From Odiellus spinosus (lineage: Eukaryota; Arthropoda; Arachnida; Opiliones; Phalangiidae), in contig OY987232.1 of the NCBI GenBank assembly GCA_963920705.1, positions 620,001-684,000 on the forward strand: a DNA stretch of 64,000 bases. Reading direction: 5' to 3'. Each line of letters opens with the position of its first letter. Within the stretch, counting starts at the first letter, position 1. The notes under the pieces were generated by a model. The model worked only from the letters and a program-made list of their open reading frames with translations, did not search any database and was not told where the DNA came from. Positions 1 through 13,700 of this stretch are shown one piece after another. The translations under genes were made by a program, and so were the position numbers.

Positions 1-967
1 TGTGAATCTATACTTGGGAAAATTGTGAATCTATACTTGGGAAATTTGTGAATCTATGCTTGGGAAATTTGTGAATCTATACTTGGGAAATTGGTGGATC
101 TATACTTGAGAAATTTGTTGATCTATACATGGGAAATTGGTGGATCTATACTTGGGAAATTCGTGGATCTAAACTTGGGAAATTTGTGAATCTATACTTG
201 GGAAATTGGTGGATCTATACTTGGGAAATTGTTGGATCTATACTTGAGAAATTGTTGGATCTATACTAGGGAAATTAGTGGATCTATACTTGGGAAATTT
301 GTGAATCTATACTTGGGAAAATTGTGAATCTATACTTGGGAAATTTGTGAATCTATGCTTGGGAAATTTGTGAATCTATACTTGGGAAATTTGTGAATCT
401 ATATTTGGGAAATTTGTGAATCTATACTTGGGAAATTTGTGAATCTATACTTGAGAAATTTGTGAATCTAAACTTGGGAAATTGGTGGATCTATACTTGA
501 GAAATTTGTGGATCTATACTTGGGAAATTGGTGGATCTATACTTGGGAAATTTGTGAATCTATACTTGGGAAATATGTGAATCTATACTTGGGAAATTTG
601 TGAATCTATACTTGGGAAATTTGTGAATCTATACTTGGGAAATTTGTGAATCTAAACTTGGGAAATTGGTGGATCTATACTTGGGAAATTTGTGAATCTA
701 TACTTGGGAAATTTGTGAATCTATACTTGAGTAATTTGTGAATCTAAACTTGGGAAATTGGTGGATCTATACTTGAGAAATTTGTGGATCTATACTTGGG
801 AAATTGGTGGATCTATACTTGGGAAATTTGTGAATCTATACTTGGGAAATATGTGAATCTATACTTGGGAAATTTGTGAATCTATACATGGTAAATTTGT
901 GAATCTATACTTGGGAAATTTGTGAATCTATACTTGGGAAATTTGAGAATCTATACTTGGGAAATTT

Positions 968-990
968 GTGAATCTATACTTGGGAAATTT
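968..990 (+). repeat. Reference consensus monomer
   Basis: An exact consensus copy, given to fix the numbering used throughout. Position 1 is the G at 968 and position 23 the T at 990. It lies in a run of near-identical monomers at about 960-1200. Positions 18-23 form the self-complementary AAATTT. Positions 15-17 are GGG, the only G run. There is no CG dinucleotide in the consensus or across its junction. Confidence 0.98.
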
Positions 991-1220
991 GTGAATCTAT
1001 ACTTGGGAAATTTGTGAATCTATACTTGGGAAATTTGTGAATCTATACTTGGAAAATTTGTGAATCTATACTTGGGAAATTTGTGAATCTATACTTGGGA
1101 AATTTGTGAATCTATACTTGTGAAATTTGTGAATCTACACTTGGAAAATTTGTGAATCTATACTTGGGAAATTTGTGAATCTATACTTGGGAAATTTGTG
1201 AATCTATACTTGGGAAATAT

Positions 1221-1289
1221 GTGAATCTATACTTGGGAACTTTGTGAATCTATACATGGTAAATTTCTGGATCTATACTTGGGAAATTG
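1221..1289 (+). repeat. Type A landmark cassette (example)
   Basis: Three monomers ending GGGAACTTT, then CATGGTAAATTT, then CTGGATCTATAC. The preceding monomer ends AAATAT. CTGGATC starts for type A are 1267, 4004, 5384, 6648, 7706, 8006, 9018, 9295, 10675 (AAATAC form), 21368, 21668, 23531 (AAATAC form), 62782 and 63173. In the first 6.7 kb a GTGTCTCTATAC monomer follows two monomers later. Confidence 0.9.
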
Positions 1290-2795
1290 CTGGATCTATA
1301 CTTGGGAAATTGGTGTCTCTATACTTGAGAAATTTGTGAATCTAAACTTGGGAAATTGGTGGATTTATACTTGAGAAATTTGTGGATCTATGCTTGGGAA
1401 ATTTGTGAATCTATACTTGGGAAATTTGTGAATCTATACTTGGGAAATTTGTGAATCTATACTTGGGAAATTTGAGAATCTATGCTTGGGAAATTTGTGA
1501 ATCTATACTTGTGAAATTTGTGTATCTACACTTGGAAAATTTGTGAATCTATAATTGGGAAATTTGTGAATCTATACTTGGGAAATTTGTGAATCTAAAC
1601 TTGGGAAATTTTTGGATCTATACTTGGGAAATTTGTGAAACTATACTTTGGAAATTTGTGAATCTAAACTTGAGAAATTGGTGGATCTATACTTGGGAAA
1701 TTAGTGGATCTATACTTGGGAAATTTGTGAATCTATACTTGGGAAAATTGTGAATCTATACTTGGGAAATTTGTGAATCTATACTTGGGAAATTTGTGAA
1801 TCTATACTTGGGAAATTTGTGAATCTATACTTGAGAAATTTGTGAATCTAAACTTGGGAAATTGGTGGATCTATACTTGAGAAATTTGTGGATCTATACT
1901 TGGGAAATTGGTGGATCTATACTTGGGAAATTTGTGAATCTATACTTGGGAAATATGTGAATCTATACTTGGGAAATTTGTGAATCTATACTTGGGAAAT
2001 TTGTGAATCTATACTTGGGAAATTTGTGAATCTAAACTTGGGAAATTGGTGGATCTATACTTGGGAAATTTGTGAATCTATACTTGGGAAATTTGTGAAT
2101 CTATACTTGAGAAATTTGTGAATCTAAACTTGGGAAATTGGTGGATCTATACTTGAGAAATTTGTGGATCTATACTTGGGAAATTGGTGGATCTATACTT
2201 GGGAAATTTGTGAATCTATACTTGGGAAATATGTGAATCTATACTTGGGAAATTTGTGAATCTATACTTGGGAAATTTTTGGATCTATACTTGGGAAATT
2301 TGTGAAACTATACTTTGGAAATTTGTGAATCTAAACTTGAGAAATTGGTGGATCTATACTTGGGAAATTAGTGGATCTATACTTGGGAAATTTGTGAATC
2401 TATACTTGGGAAAATTGTGAATCTATACTTGGGAAATTTGTGAATCTATACTTGGGAAATTTGTGAATCTATACTTGGGAAATTTGTGAATCTATACTTG
2501 GGAAATTTTTGGATCTATACTTGGGAAATTTGTGAATCTATACTTGGGAAATTTGTGAATCTAAACTTTGGAAATTGGTGGATCTATACTTGGGAAATTT
2601 GTGAAACTATACTTGGGAAATTTGTGAATCTAAACTTGGGAAATTGGTGGATCTATACTTGGGAAATTAGTGGATCTATACTTGGGAAATTTGTGAATCT
2701 ATACTTGGGAAAATTGTGAATCTATACTTGGGAAATTTGTGAATCTATACTTGGGAAATTTGTGAATCTATACTTGGGAAATTTGTGAATCTATA

Positions 2796-5004
2796 CTTGG
2801 GAAATTTGTGAATCTATACTTGGGAAATTGGTGGATCTATACTTGAGAAATTTGTTGATCTATACATGGGAAATTGGTGGATCTATACTTGGGAAATTCG
2901 TGGATCTAAACTTGGGAAATTTGTGAATCTATACTTGGGAAATTGGTGGATCTATACTTGGGAAATTGTTGGATCTATACTTGAGAAATTGTTGGATCTA
3001 TACTAGGGAAATTAGTGGATCTATACTTGGGAAATTTGTGAATCTATACTTGGGAAAATTGTGAATCTATACTTGGGAAATTTGTGAATCTATGCTTGGG
3101 AAATTTGTGAATCTATACTTGGGAAATTTGTGAATCTATATTTGGGAAATTTGTGAATCTATACTTGGGAAATTTGTGAATCTATACTTGAGAAATTTGT
3201 GAATCTAAACTTGGGAAATTGGTGGATCTATACTTGAGAAATTTGTGGATCTATACTTGGGAAATTGGTGGATCTATACTTGGGAAATTTGTGAATCTAT
3301 ACTTGGGAAATATGTGAATCTATACTTGGGAAATTTGTGAATCTATACTTGGGAAATTTGTGAATCTATACTTGGGAAATTTGTGAATCTAAACTTGGGA
3401 AATTGGTGGATCTATACTTGGGAAATTTGTGAATCTATACTTGGGAAATTTGTGAATCTATACTTGAGTAATTTGTGAATCTAAACTTGGGAAATTGGTG
3501 GATCTATACTTGAGAAATTTGTGGATCTATACTTGGGAAATTGGTGGATCTATACTTGGGAAATTTGTGAATCTATACTTGGGAAATATGTGAATCTATA
3601 CTTGGGAAATTTGTGAATCTATACATGGTAAATTTGTGAATCTATACTTGGGAAATTTGTGAATCTATACTTGGGAAATTTGAGAATCTATACTTGGGAA
3701 ATTTGTGAATCTATACTTGGGAAATTTGTGAATCTATACTTGGGAAATTTGTGAATCTATACTTGGGAAATTTGTGAATCTATACTTGGAAAATTTGTGA
3801 ATCTATACTTGGGAAATTTGTGAATCTATACTTGGGAAATTTGTGAATCTATACTTGTGAAATTTGTGAATCTACACTTGGAAAATTTGTGAATCTATAC
3901 TTGGGAAATTTGTGAATCTATACTTGGGAAATTTGTGAATCTATACTTGGGAAATATGTGAATCTATACTTGGGAACTTTGTGAATCTATACATGGTAAA
4001 TTTCTGGATCTATACTTGGGAAATTGCTGGATCTATACTTGGGAAATTGGTGTCTCTATACTTGAGAAATTTGTGAATCTAAACTTGGGAAATTGGTGGA
4101 TTTATACTTGAGAAATTTGTGGATCTATGCTTGGGAAATTTGTGAATCTATACTTGGGAAATTTGTGAATCTATACTTGGGAAATTTGTGAATCTATACT
4201 TGGGAAATTTGAGAATCTATGCTTGGGAAATTTGTGAATCTATACTTGTGAAATTTGTGTATCTACACTTGGAAAATTTGTGAATCTATAATTGGGAAAT
4301 TTGTGAATCTATACTTGGGAAATTTGTGAATCTAAACTTGGGAAATTTTTGGATCTATACTTGGGAAATTTGTGAAACTATACTTTGGAAATTTGTGAAT
4401 CTAAACTTGAGAAATTGGTGGATCTATACTTGGGAAATTAGTGGATCTATACTTGGGAAATTTGTGAATCTATACTTGGGAAAATTGTGAATCTATACTT
4501 GGGAAATTTGTGAATCTATACTTGGGAAATTTGTGAATCTATACTTGGGAAATTTGTGAATCTATACTTGAGAAATTTGTGAATCTAAACTTGGGAAATT
4601 GGTGGATCTATACTTGAGAAATTTGTGGATCTATACTTGGGAAATTGGTGGATCTATACTTGGGAAATTTGTGAATCTATACTTGGGAAATATGTGAATC
4701 TATACTTGGGAAATTTGTGAATCTATACTTGGGAAATTTGTGAATCTATACTTGGGAAATTTGTGAATCTAAACTTGGGAAATTGGTGGATCTATACTTG
4801 GGAAATTTGTGAATCTATACTTGGGAAATTTGTGAATCTATACTTGAGAAATTTGTGAATCTAAACTTGGGAAATTGGTGGATCTATACTTGAGAAATTT
4901 GTGGATCTATACTTGGGAAATTGGTGGATCTATACTTGGGAAATTTGTGAATCTATACTTGGGAAATATGTGAATCTATACTTGGGAAATTTGTGAATCT
5001 ATAC
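2796..5004 (+). repeat. 2.2-kb duplication, right copy
   Basis: Right partner of 59-2267. From 5005 the sequence no longer follows the left copy but continues as a copy of the block 1380 bp (60 monomers) earlier. Two exchange events with different offsets therefore overlap here. Confidence 0.9.
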
Positions 5005-5713
5005 ATGGTAAATTTGTGAATCTATACTTGGGAAATTTGTGAATCTATACTTGGGAAATTTGAGAATCTATACTTGGGAAATTTGTGAATCTATACTTGT
5101 GAAATTTGTGAATCTATACTTGGGAAATTTGTGAATCTATACTTGGGAAATTTGTGAATCTATACTTGGAAAATTTGTGAATCTATACTTGGGAAATTTG
5201 TGAATCTATACTTGGGAAATTTGTGAATCTATACTTGTGAAATTTGTGAATCTACACTTGGAAAATTTGTGAATCTATACTTGGGAAATTTGTGAATCTA
5301 TACTTGGGAAATTTGTGAATCTATACTTGGGAAATATGTGAATCTATACTTGGGAACTTTGTGAATCTATACATGGTAAATTTCTGGATCTATACTTGGG
5401 AAATTGCTGGATCTATACTTGGGAAATTGGTGTCTCTATACTTGAGAAATTTGTGAATCTAAACTTGGGAAATTGGTGGATCTATACTTGAGAAATTTGT
5501 GGATCTATGCTTGGGAAATTTGTGAATCTATACTTGGGAAATTTGTGAATCTATACTTGGGAAATTTGTGAATCTATACTTGGGAAATTTGAGAATCTTT
5601 GCTTGGGAAATTTGTGAATCTATACTTGTGAAATTTGTGTATCTACACTTGGAAAATTTGTGAATCTATAATTGGGAAATTTGTGAATCTATACTTGGGA
5701 AATTTGTGAATCT
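3105..5713 (+). repeat. 60-monomer tandem pair (period 1380 bp)
   Basis: Bases 3105-4333 and 4485-5713 match at an offset of 1380 bp. The match is close but not exact. I see single-base differences near 3140 (TATATTTGGG against TATACTTGGG), 4092 (GGATTTATAC against GGATCTATAC), 4219 (CTATGC against CTTTGC) and 5100 (CTTGTG against CTTGGG). The second copy gains one consensus monomer near 5714, which breaks the offset. Comparable single-base differences are rarer in the 1081-bp pair at 45-47 kb, so this pair looks older. Confidence 0.85.
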
Positions 5714-6533
5714 ATACTTGGGAAATTTGTGAATCTAAACTTGGGAAATTTTTGGATCTATACTTGGGAAATTTGTGAAACTATACTTTGGAAATTTGTG
5801 AATCTAAACTTGAGAAATTGGTGGATCTATACTTGGGAAATTAGTGGATCTATACTTGGGAAATTTGTGAATCTATACTTGGGAAAATTGTGAATCTATA
5901 CTTGGGAAATTTGTGAATCTATACTTGGGAAATTTGTGAATCTATACTTGGGAAATTTGTGAATCTATACTTGAGAAATTTGTGAATCTAAACTTGGGAA
6001 ATTGGTGGATCTATACTTGAGAAATTGGTGGATCTATACTTGGGAAATTTGCGAATCTATACTTGGGAAATTGGTGGATCTATACTTGAGAAATTTGTGG
6101 ATCTATACTTGGGAAATTGGTGGATCTATACTTGGGAAATTTGTGAATCTATACTTGGGAAATATGTGAATCTATACTTGGGAAATTTGTGAATCTATAC
6201 ATGGTAAATTTGTGAATCTATACTTGGGAAATTTGTGAATCTATACTTGGGAAATTTGAGAATCTATACTTGGGAAATTTGTGAATCTATACTTGTGAAA
6301 TTTGTGAATCTATACTTGGGAAATTTGTGAATCTATACCTGGGAAATTTGTGAATCTATACTTGGAAAATTTGTGAATCTATACTTGGGAAATTTGTGAA
6401 TCTATACTTGGGAAATTTGTGAATCTATACTTGTGAAATTTGTGAATCTACACTTGGAAAATTTGTGAATCTATACTTGGGAAATTTGTGAATCTATACT
6501 TGGGAAATTTGTGAATCTAAACTTGAGAAATTG

Positions 6534-6555
6534 GTGGATCTATACAAGGAAATTT
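6534..6555 (+). other. 22-bp monomer, one-base deletion
   Basis: Reads GTGGATCTATAC then AAGGAAATTT. One base of TTGGG is missing and two T are replaced by A. I found this form only once, so it is a private event. It shifts the register by -1. Confidence 0.9.
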
Positions 6556-7820
6556 GTGAAACTATACTTGGGAAATTTGTGAATCTATACTTGGGAAATA
6601 TGTGAATCTATACTTGGGAACTTTGTGAATCTATACATGGTAAATTTCTGGATCTATACTTGGGAAATTGCTGGATCTATACTTGGGAAATTGGTGTCTC
6701 TATACTTGAGAAATTTGTGAATCTAAACTTGGGAAATTGGTGGATCTATACTTGAGAAATTTGTGGATCTATGCTTGGGAAATTTGTGAATCTATACTTG
6801 GGAAATTTGTGAATCTATACTTGGGAAATTTGTGAATCTATACTTGGGAAATTTGTGAATCTATACTTGGGAAATTTGTGAATCTATACTTGTGAAATTT
6901 GTGTATCTACACTTGGAAAATTTGTGAATCTATAATTGGGAAATTTGTGAATCTATACTTGGGAAATTTGTGAATCTATACTTGGGAAATTTGTGAATCT
7001 AAACTTGGGAAATTTTTGGATCTATACTTGGGAAATTTGTGAAACTATACTTTGGAAATTTGTGAATCTAAACTTGGGAAATTGGTGGATCTATACTTGG
7101 GAAATTAGTGGATCTATACTTGGGAAATTTGTGAATCTATACTTGGGAAAATTGTGAATCTATACTTGGGAAATTTGTGAATCTATACTTGGGAAATTTG
7201 TGAATCTATACTTGGGAAATTTGTGAATCTATACTTGGGAAATTTGTTAATCTATACTTGGGAAATTTGTTAATCTATACTTGGGAAATTGGTGGATCTA
7301 TACTTGAGAAATTTGTGGATCTATACTTGGGAAATTGGTGGATCTATACTTGGGAAATTCGTGGATCTATACTTGGGAAATTTGTGAATCTATACTTGGG
7401 AAATTGGTGGATCCATACTTGGGAAATTGTTGGATCTATACTTGAGAAATTGTTGGATCTATACTAGGGAAATTAGTGGATCTATACTTGGGAAATTTGT
7501 GAATCTATACTTGGAAAATTTGTGAATCTATACTTGGGAAATTTGTGAATCTATACTTGGGAAATTTGTGAATCTAAACTTGAGAAATTGGTGGATCTAT
7601 ACTTGGGAAATTTGTGAAACTATACTTGGGAAATTTGTGAATCTATACTTGGGAAATATGTGAATCTATACTTGGGAACTTTGTGAATCTATACATGGTA
7701 AATTTCTGGATCTATACTTGGGAAATTGCTGGATCTATACTTGGGAAATTGGTGGATCTATACTTGAGAAATTTGTGAATCTAAACTTGGGAAATTGGTG
7801 GATCTATACTTGAGAAATTT

Positions 7821-7844
7821 GTGAAATCTTTACTTGGGAAATTT
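7821..7844 (+). other. 24-bp monomer, one-base insertion, copy 1 of 3
   Basis: Reads GTGAAATCTTTAC instead of GTGAATCTATAC, with an extra A and a changed TAT. The same 24-bp form is at 9110 and 21483, so all three descend from one event and were carried by later duplications. Confidence 0.92.
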
Positions 7845-9109
7845 GTGAATCTGTACTTGGGAAATTTGTGAATCTAAACTTGAGAAATTGGTGGATCTAT
7901 ACTTGGGAACTTTGTGAAACTATACTTGGGAAATTTGTGAATCTATACTTGGGAAATATGTGAATCTATACTTGGGAACTTTGTGAATCTATACATGGTA
8001 AATTTCTGGATCTATACTTGGGAAATTGCTGGATCTATACTTGGGAAATTGGTGGATCTATGCTTGGGAAATTTGTGAATCTATACTTGGGAAATATGTG
8101 AATCTATACTTGTGAAATTTGTGAATCTATACATGGTAAATTTGTGAATCTATACTTGGGAAATTTGTGAATCTATACTTGGGAAATTTGAGAATCTATG
8201 CTTGGGAAATTTGTGAATCTATACTTGTGAAATTTGTGAATCTACACTAGGAAAATTTGTGAATCTATACTTGGGAAATTTGTGAATCTATATTTGGGAA
8301 ATTTGTGAATCTATACTTGGGAAATTTGTGAATCTAAACTTGGGAAATTTTTGGATCTATACTTGGGAAATTTGTGAAACTATACTTGGGAAATTTGTGA
8401 ATCTAAACTTGGGAAATTGGTGGATCTATACTTGGGAAATTAGTGGATCTATACTTGGGAAATTTGTGAATCTATACTTGGGAAAATTGTGAATCTATAC
8501 TTGGGAAATTTGTGAATCTATACTTGGGAAATTTGTGAATCTATACTTGGGAAATTTGTGAATCTATACTTGAGAAATTTGTGAATCTATACTTGGGAAA
8601 TTGGTGGATCTATACTTGAGAAATTTGTGGATCTATACTTTCGAAATTGGTGGATCTATACTTGGGAAATTCGTGGATCTATACTTGGGAAATTTGTGAA
8701 TCTATACTTGGGAAATTGGTGGATCCATACTTGGGAAATTGTTGGATCTATACTTGAGAAATTGTTGGATCTATACTAGGGAAATTAGTGGATCTATACT
8801 TGGGAAATTTGTGAATCTATACTTGGAAAATTTGTGAATCTATACTTGGGAAATTTGTGAATCTATACTTGGGAAATTTGTGAATCTAAACTTGAGAAAT
8901 TGGTGGATCTATACTTGGGAAATTTGTGAAACTATACTTGGGAAATTTGTGAATCTATACTTGGGAAATATGTGAATCTATACTTGGGAACTTTGTGAAT
9001 CTATACATGGTAAATTTCTGGATCTATACTTGGGAAATTGCTGGATCTATACTTGAGAAATTTGTGAATCTAAACTTGGGAAATTGGTGGATCTATACTT
9101 GAGAAATTT

Positions 9110-9133
9110 GTGAAATCTTTACTTGGGAAATTT
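9110..9133 (+). other. 24-bp monomer, copy 2 of 3
   Basis: Same inserted form as 7821, 1289 bp downstream (56 monomers plus one base). It marks the tandem duplication of the 55-57-monomer unit. Confidence 0.92.
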
Positions 9134-10700
9134 GTGAATCTATACTTGGGAAATTTGTGAATCTAAACTTGAGAAATTGGTGGATCTATACTTGGGAACT
9201 TTGTGAAACTATACTTGGGAAATTTGTGAATCTATACTTGGGAAATATGTGAATCTATACTTGGGAACTTTGTGAATCTATACATGGTAAATTTCTGGAT
9301 CTATACTTGGGAAATTGCTGGATCTATACTTGGGAAATTGGTGGATCTATGCTTGGGAAATTTGTGAATCTATACTTGGGAAATATGTGAATCTATACTT
9401 GTGAAATTTGTGAATCTATACATGGTAAATTTGTGAATCTATACTTGGGAAATTTGTGAATCTATACTTGGGAAATTTGAGAATCTATGCTTGGGAAATT
9501 TGTGAATCTATACTTGTGAAATTTGTGAATCTACACTTGGAAAATTTGTGAATCTATACTTGGGAAATTTGTGAATCTATACTTGGGAAATTTGTGAATC
9601 TATACTTGGGAAATTTGTGAATCTAAACTTGGGAAATTTTTGGATCTATACTTGGGAAATTTGTGAAACTATACTTGGGAAATTTGTGAATCTAAACTTG
9701 GGAAATTGGTGGATCTATACTTGGGAAATTTGTGAATCTATACTTGGGAAAATTGTGAATCTATACTTGGGAAATTTGTGAATCTATACTTGGGAAATTT
9801 GTGAATCTATACTTGGGAAATTTGTGAATCTATACTTGAGAAATTTGTGAATCTATACTTGGGAAATTGGTGGATCTATACTTGAGAAATTTGTGGATCT
9901 ATACTTGGGAAATTGGTGGATCTATACTTGGGAAATTCGTGGATCTATACTTGGGAAATTTGTGAATCTATACTTGGGAAATTGGTGGATCCATACTTGG
10001 GAAATTGTTGGATCTATACTTGAGAAATTGTTGGATCTATACTAGGGAAATTAGTGGATCTATACTTGGGAAATTTGTGAATCTATACTTGGGAAAATTG
10101 TGAATCTATACTTGGGAAATTTGTGAATCTATGCTTGGGAAATTTGTGAATCTATACTTGGGAAATTTGTGAATCTATACTTGGGAAATTTGTGAATCTA
10201 TACTTGGGAAATTTGTGAATCTATACTTGGGAAATTTGTGAATCTATACTTGGGAAATTTGTGAATCTAAACTTGGGAAATTGGTGGATCTATACTTGGG
10301 AAATTTGTGAATCTATACTTGGGAAATTTGTGAATCTATACTTGAGAAATTTGTGAATCTAAACTTGGGAAATTGGTGGATCTATACTTGAGAAATTTGT
10401 GGATCTATACTTGGGAAATTGGTGGATCTATACTTGGGAAATTTGTGAATCTATACTTGGGAAATATGTGAATCTATACTTGGGAAATTTGTGAATCTAT
10501 ACATGGTAAATTTGTGAATCTATACTTGGGAAATTTGTGAATCTATACTTGGGAAATTTGAGAATCTATACTTGGGAAATTTGTGAATCTATACTTGTGA
10601 AATTTGTGAATCTATACTTGGGAAATATGTGAATCTATACTTGGGAACTTTGTGAATCTATTCATGGTAAATTTCTGGATAAATACTTGGGAAATTCGTG

Positions 10701-13700
10701 GATCTATACTTGGGAAATTTGTGAATCTATACTTGGGAAATTGGTGGATCTATACTTGGGAAATTGTTGGATCTATACTAGGGAAATTTGTGAATCTATA
10801 CTTGGGAAAATTGTGAATCTATACTTGGGAAATTTGTGAATCTATGCTTGGGAAATTTGTGAATCTATACTTGGGAAATTTGTGAATCTATACTTTTGAA
10901 ATTTGTGAATCTATACTTGGGAAATTTGTGAATTTATACTTGAGAAATTTGTGAATCTAAACTTGGGAAATTGGTGGATCTATAATTGAGAAATTTGTGG
11001 ATCTATACTTGGGAAATTGGTGGATCTATACTTGGGAAATTTGTGAATCTATACTTGGGAAATATGTGAATCTATACTTGGGAAATTTGTGAATCTATAC
11101 TTGGGAAATTTGTGAATCTATACTTGGGAAATTTGTGAATCTATACTTGGGAAATTTGTGAATCTAAACTTGGGAAATTGGTGGATCTATACTTGGGAAA
11201 TTTGTGAATCTATACTTGGGAAATTTGTGAATCTATACTTGAGAAATTTGTGAGTCTAAACTTGGGAAATTGGTGGATCTATACTTGGGAAATTTGTGAA
11301 TCTATACTTGGGAAATATGTGAATCTATACTTGGGAAATTTGTGAATCTATACATGGTAAATTTGTGAATCTATACTTGGGAAATTTGTGAATCTATACT
11401 TGGGAAATTTGTGAATCTAAACTTGGGAAATTGGTGGATCTATACTTGGGAAATTTGTGAATCTATACTTGGGAAATTTGTGAATCTATACTTGAGAAAT
11501 TTGTGAGTCTAAACTTGGGAAATTGGTGGATCTATACTTGAGAAATTTGTGGATCTATACTTGGGAAATTGGTGGATCTATACTTGGGAAATTTGTGAAC
11601 CTATACTTGGGAAATATGTGAATCTATACTTGGGAAATTTGTGAATCTATACATGGTAAATTTGTGAATCTATACTTGGGAAATTTGTGAATTTATACTT
11701 GGGAAATTTGAGAATCTATACTTGGGAAATTTGTGAATCTATACTTGTGAAATTTGTGAATCTATACTTGGGAAATATGTGAATCTATACTTGGGAACTT
11801 TGTGAATCTATACATGGTAAATTTCTGAATCAATACTTGGGAAATTGCTGGATCTATACTTGGGAAATTGGTTTATCTGTACTTGAGAAATTTGTGAATC
11901 TAAACTTGGGAAATTGGTGGATCTATACTTGAGAAATTTGTGGATCTATACTTGGGAAATTTGTGAATCTATACTTGGGAAATTTGTGAATCTATACTTG
12001 GGAAATTTGTGAATCTATACTTGAGAAATTTGTGAATCTAAACTTGGGAAATTGGTGGATCTATACTTGAGAAATTTGTGAAACTATACTTGGGAAATTT
12101 GTGAATCTATACTTGGGAAATTGGTGGATCTATACTTGGGAAATTGTTGGATCTATACTTGAGAAATTGTCGGATCTATACTAGGGAAATTTGTGAATCT
12201 ATACTTGGGAAAATTGTGAATCTATACTTGGGAAATTTGTGAATCTATGCTTGGGAAATTTGTGAATCTATACTTGGGAAATTTGTGAATCTATACTTGG
12301 GAAATTTTTGAATCTATACTTGGGAAATTTGTGAATTTATACTTGAGAAATTTGTGAATCTAAACTTGGGAAATTGGTGGATCTATACTTGAGAAATTTG
12401 TGGATCTATGCTTGGGAAATTTGTGAATCTATACTTGGGAAATATGTGAATCTATACTTGTGAAATTTGTGAATCTATACATGGTAAATTTGTGAATCTA
12501 TACATGGTAAATTTGTGAATCTATACTTGGGAAATTTGTGAATCTATACTTGGGAAATTTGAGAATCTATGCTTGGGAAATTTGTGAATCTATACTTGTG
12601 AAATTTGTGAATCTACACTTGGAAAATTTGTGAATCTATACTTGGGAAATTTGTGAATCTATACTTGGGAAATTTGTGAATCTATACTTGGGAAATTTGT
12701 GAATCTAAACTTGGGAAATTTTTGGATCTATACTTGGGAAATTTGTGAAACTATACTTGGGAAATTTGTGAATCTAAACTTGGGAAATTGGTGGATCTAT
12801 ACTTGGGAAATTAGTGGATCTATACTTGGGAAATTTGTGAATCTATACTTGGGAAAATTGTGAATCTATACTTGGGAAATTTGTGAATCTATACTTGGGA
12901 AATTTGTGAATCTATACTTGGGAAATTTGTGAATCTATACTTGAGAAATTTGTGGATCTATACTTGGGAAATTGGTGGATCTATACTTGGGAAATTCGTG
13001 GATCTATACTTGGGAAATTTGTGAATCTATACTTGGGAAATTGGTGGATCCATACTTGGGAAATTGTTGGATCTATACTTGAGAAATTGTTGGATCTATA
13101 CTAGGGAAATTAGTGGATCTATACTTGGGAAATTTGTGAATCTATACTTGGGAAAATTGTGAATCTATACTTGGGAAATTTGTGAATCTATGCTTGGGAA
13201 ATTTGTGAATCTATACTTGGGAAATTTGTGAATCTATACTTTTGAAATTTGTGAATCTATACTTGGGAAATTTGTGAATCTATACTTGGGAAATTTTTGA
13301 ATCTATACTTGGGAAATTTGTGAATTTATACTTGAGAAATTTGTGAATCTATACTTGGGAAATTTGTGAATCTATACTTGAGAAATTTGTGAATCTAAAC
13401 TTGGGAAATTGGTGGATCTATACTTGAGAAATTAATGGATCTATACTTGGGAAATTGGTGGATCTATACTTGGGAAATTTGTGAATCTATACTTGGGAAA
13501 TATGTGAATCTATACTTGGGAAATTTGTGAATCTATACATGGTAAATTTGTGAATCTATACTTGGGAAATTTGTGAATCTATACTTGGGAAATTTGAGAA
13601 TCTATACTTGGGAAATTTGTGAATCTATACTTGTGAAATTTGTGAATCTATACTTGGGAAATATGTGAATCTATACTTGGGAACTTTGTGAATCTATACA

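Larger units (their letters stand above)
59..2267 (+). repeat. 2.2-kb duplication, left copy (offset 2737 bp)
   Basis: This block matches 2796-5004 at an offset of 2737 bp, exactly 119 monomers. Rare variants are shared at the same offset: GTTGATC at 117 and 2854, GAGTAA at 729 and 3466, GGGAACTTT at 1234 and 3971, ATAATTGGG at 1551 and 4288, and the AAAATT monomer at 1741 and 4478. The first 58 bases differ (the TATGC variant near 58). The match stops at 2268, where the left copy keeps T and the right copy has A (CATGG). Confidence 0.9.
1..6533 (+). repeat. Left domain: higher-order repeat of about 60 monomers
   Basis: This stretch holds only satellite monomers organised in units of 59-61. 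The anchor (first CTTGAG monomer followed by CTAAAC) puts TTGAGA at 451, 1831, 3188, 4568 and 5971. The spacings are 1380, 1357, 1380 and 1403 bp, that is 60, 59, 60 and 61 monomers. Type A landmarks (CTGGATC after CATGGTAAATTT) sit at 1267, 4004 and 5384. The unit starting near 1831 lacks one because it switches to other monomers at 2268. A marker peculiar to this domain and the next is the monomer GTGTCTCTATAC after the landmark. The next domain begins at the first length-variant monomer (6534). Confidence 0.9.
6534..10700 (+). repeat. Type A domain with 55-57-monomer units
   Basis: Satellite only. Type A landmarks (CTGGATC) at 6648, 7706, 8006, 9018 and 9295, and a variant (CTGGATAAATAC) at 10675. 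The GGATCC-bearing monomer recurs at 7409, 8721 and 9987, spacings of 57 and 55 monomers plus one inserted base each. The units near 7.5-8.8 kb and 8.8-10.08 kb are tandem copies. Both carry the 24-bp monomer GTGAAATCTTTAC (7821, 9110). The second copy has lost two monomers, one near 9050 and one near 9720. A private substitution at about 8640 makes TTCGAAATT. Confidence 0.85.

Noticed and set aside
160..180. CENP-B box in the TTCGTGG monomers
   Set aside because: Only the TTCG half fits. The required A and the CGGG of the vertebrate CENP-B box are absent, since TTCGTGGATCTATAC follows.
2486..2719. Open frame of 77 codons with a 23-residue repeat (NLYLGN..WIYTWEI)
   Set aside because: It is the satellite read through ten monomers in which GTGGATC replaces the TGA-bearing GTGAATC at every third place. 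The 23-residue period is three monomers (69 bp). There is no independent start context, and the same peptide pattern arises wherever stops happen to be spaced out.
7258..7467. Open frame of 69 codons
   Set aside because: Same cause: a cluster of GTGGATC monomers lacking the plus-strand stop. It ends at the first TAG of an ACTAGGG monomer. No sign of selection on the protein.
10660..10690. Possible inserted sequence at GATAAATACTT
   Set aside because: It is a single-base variant of CTGGATCTATAC/CTGGATCAATAC in a full 23-bp monomer and recurs at 23531 as part of the long duplication.
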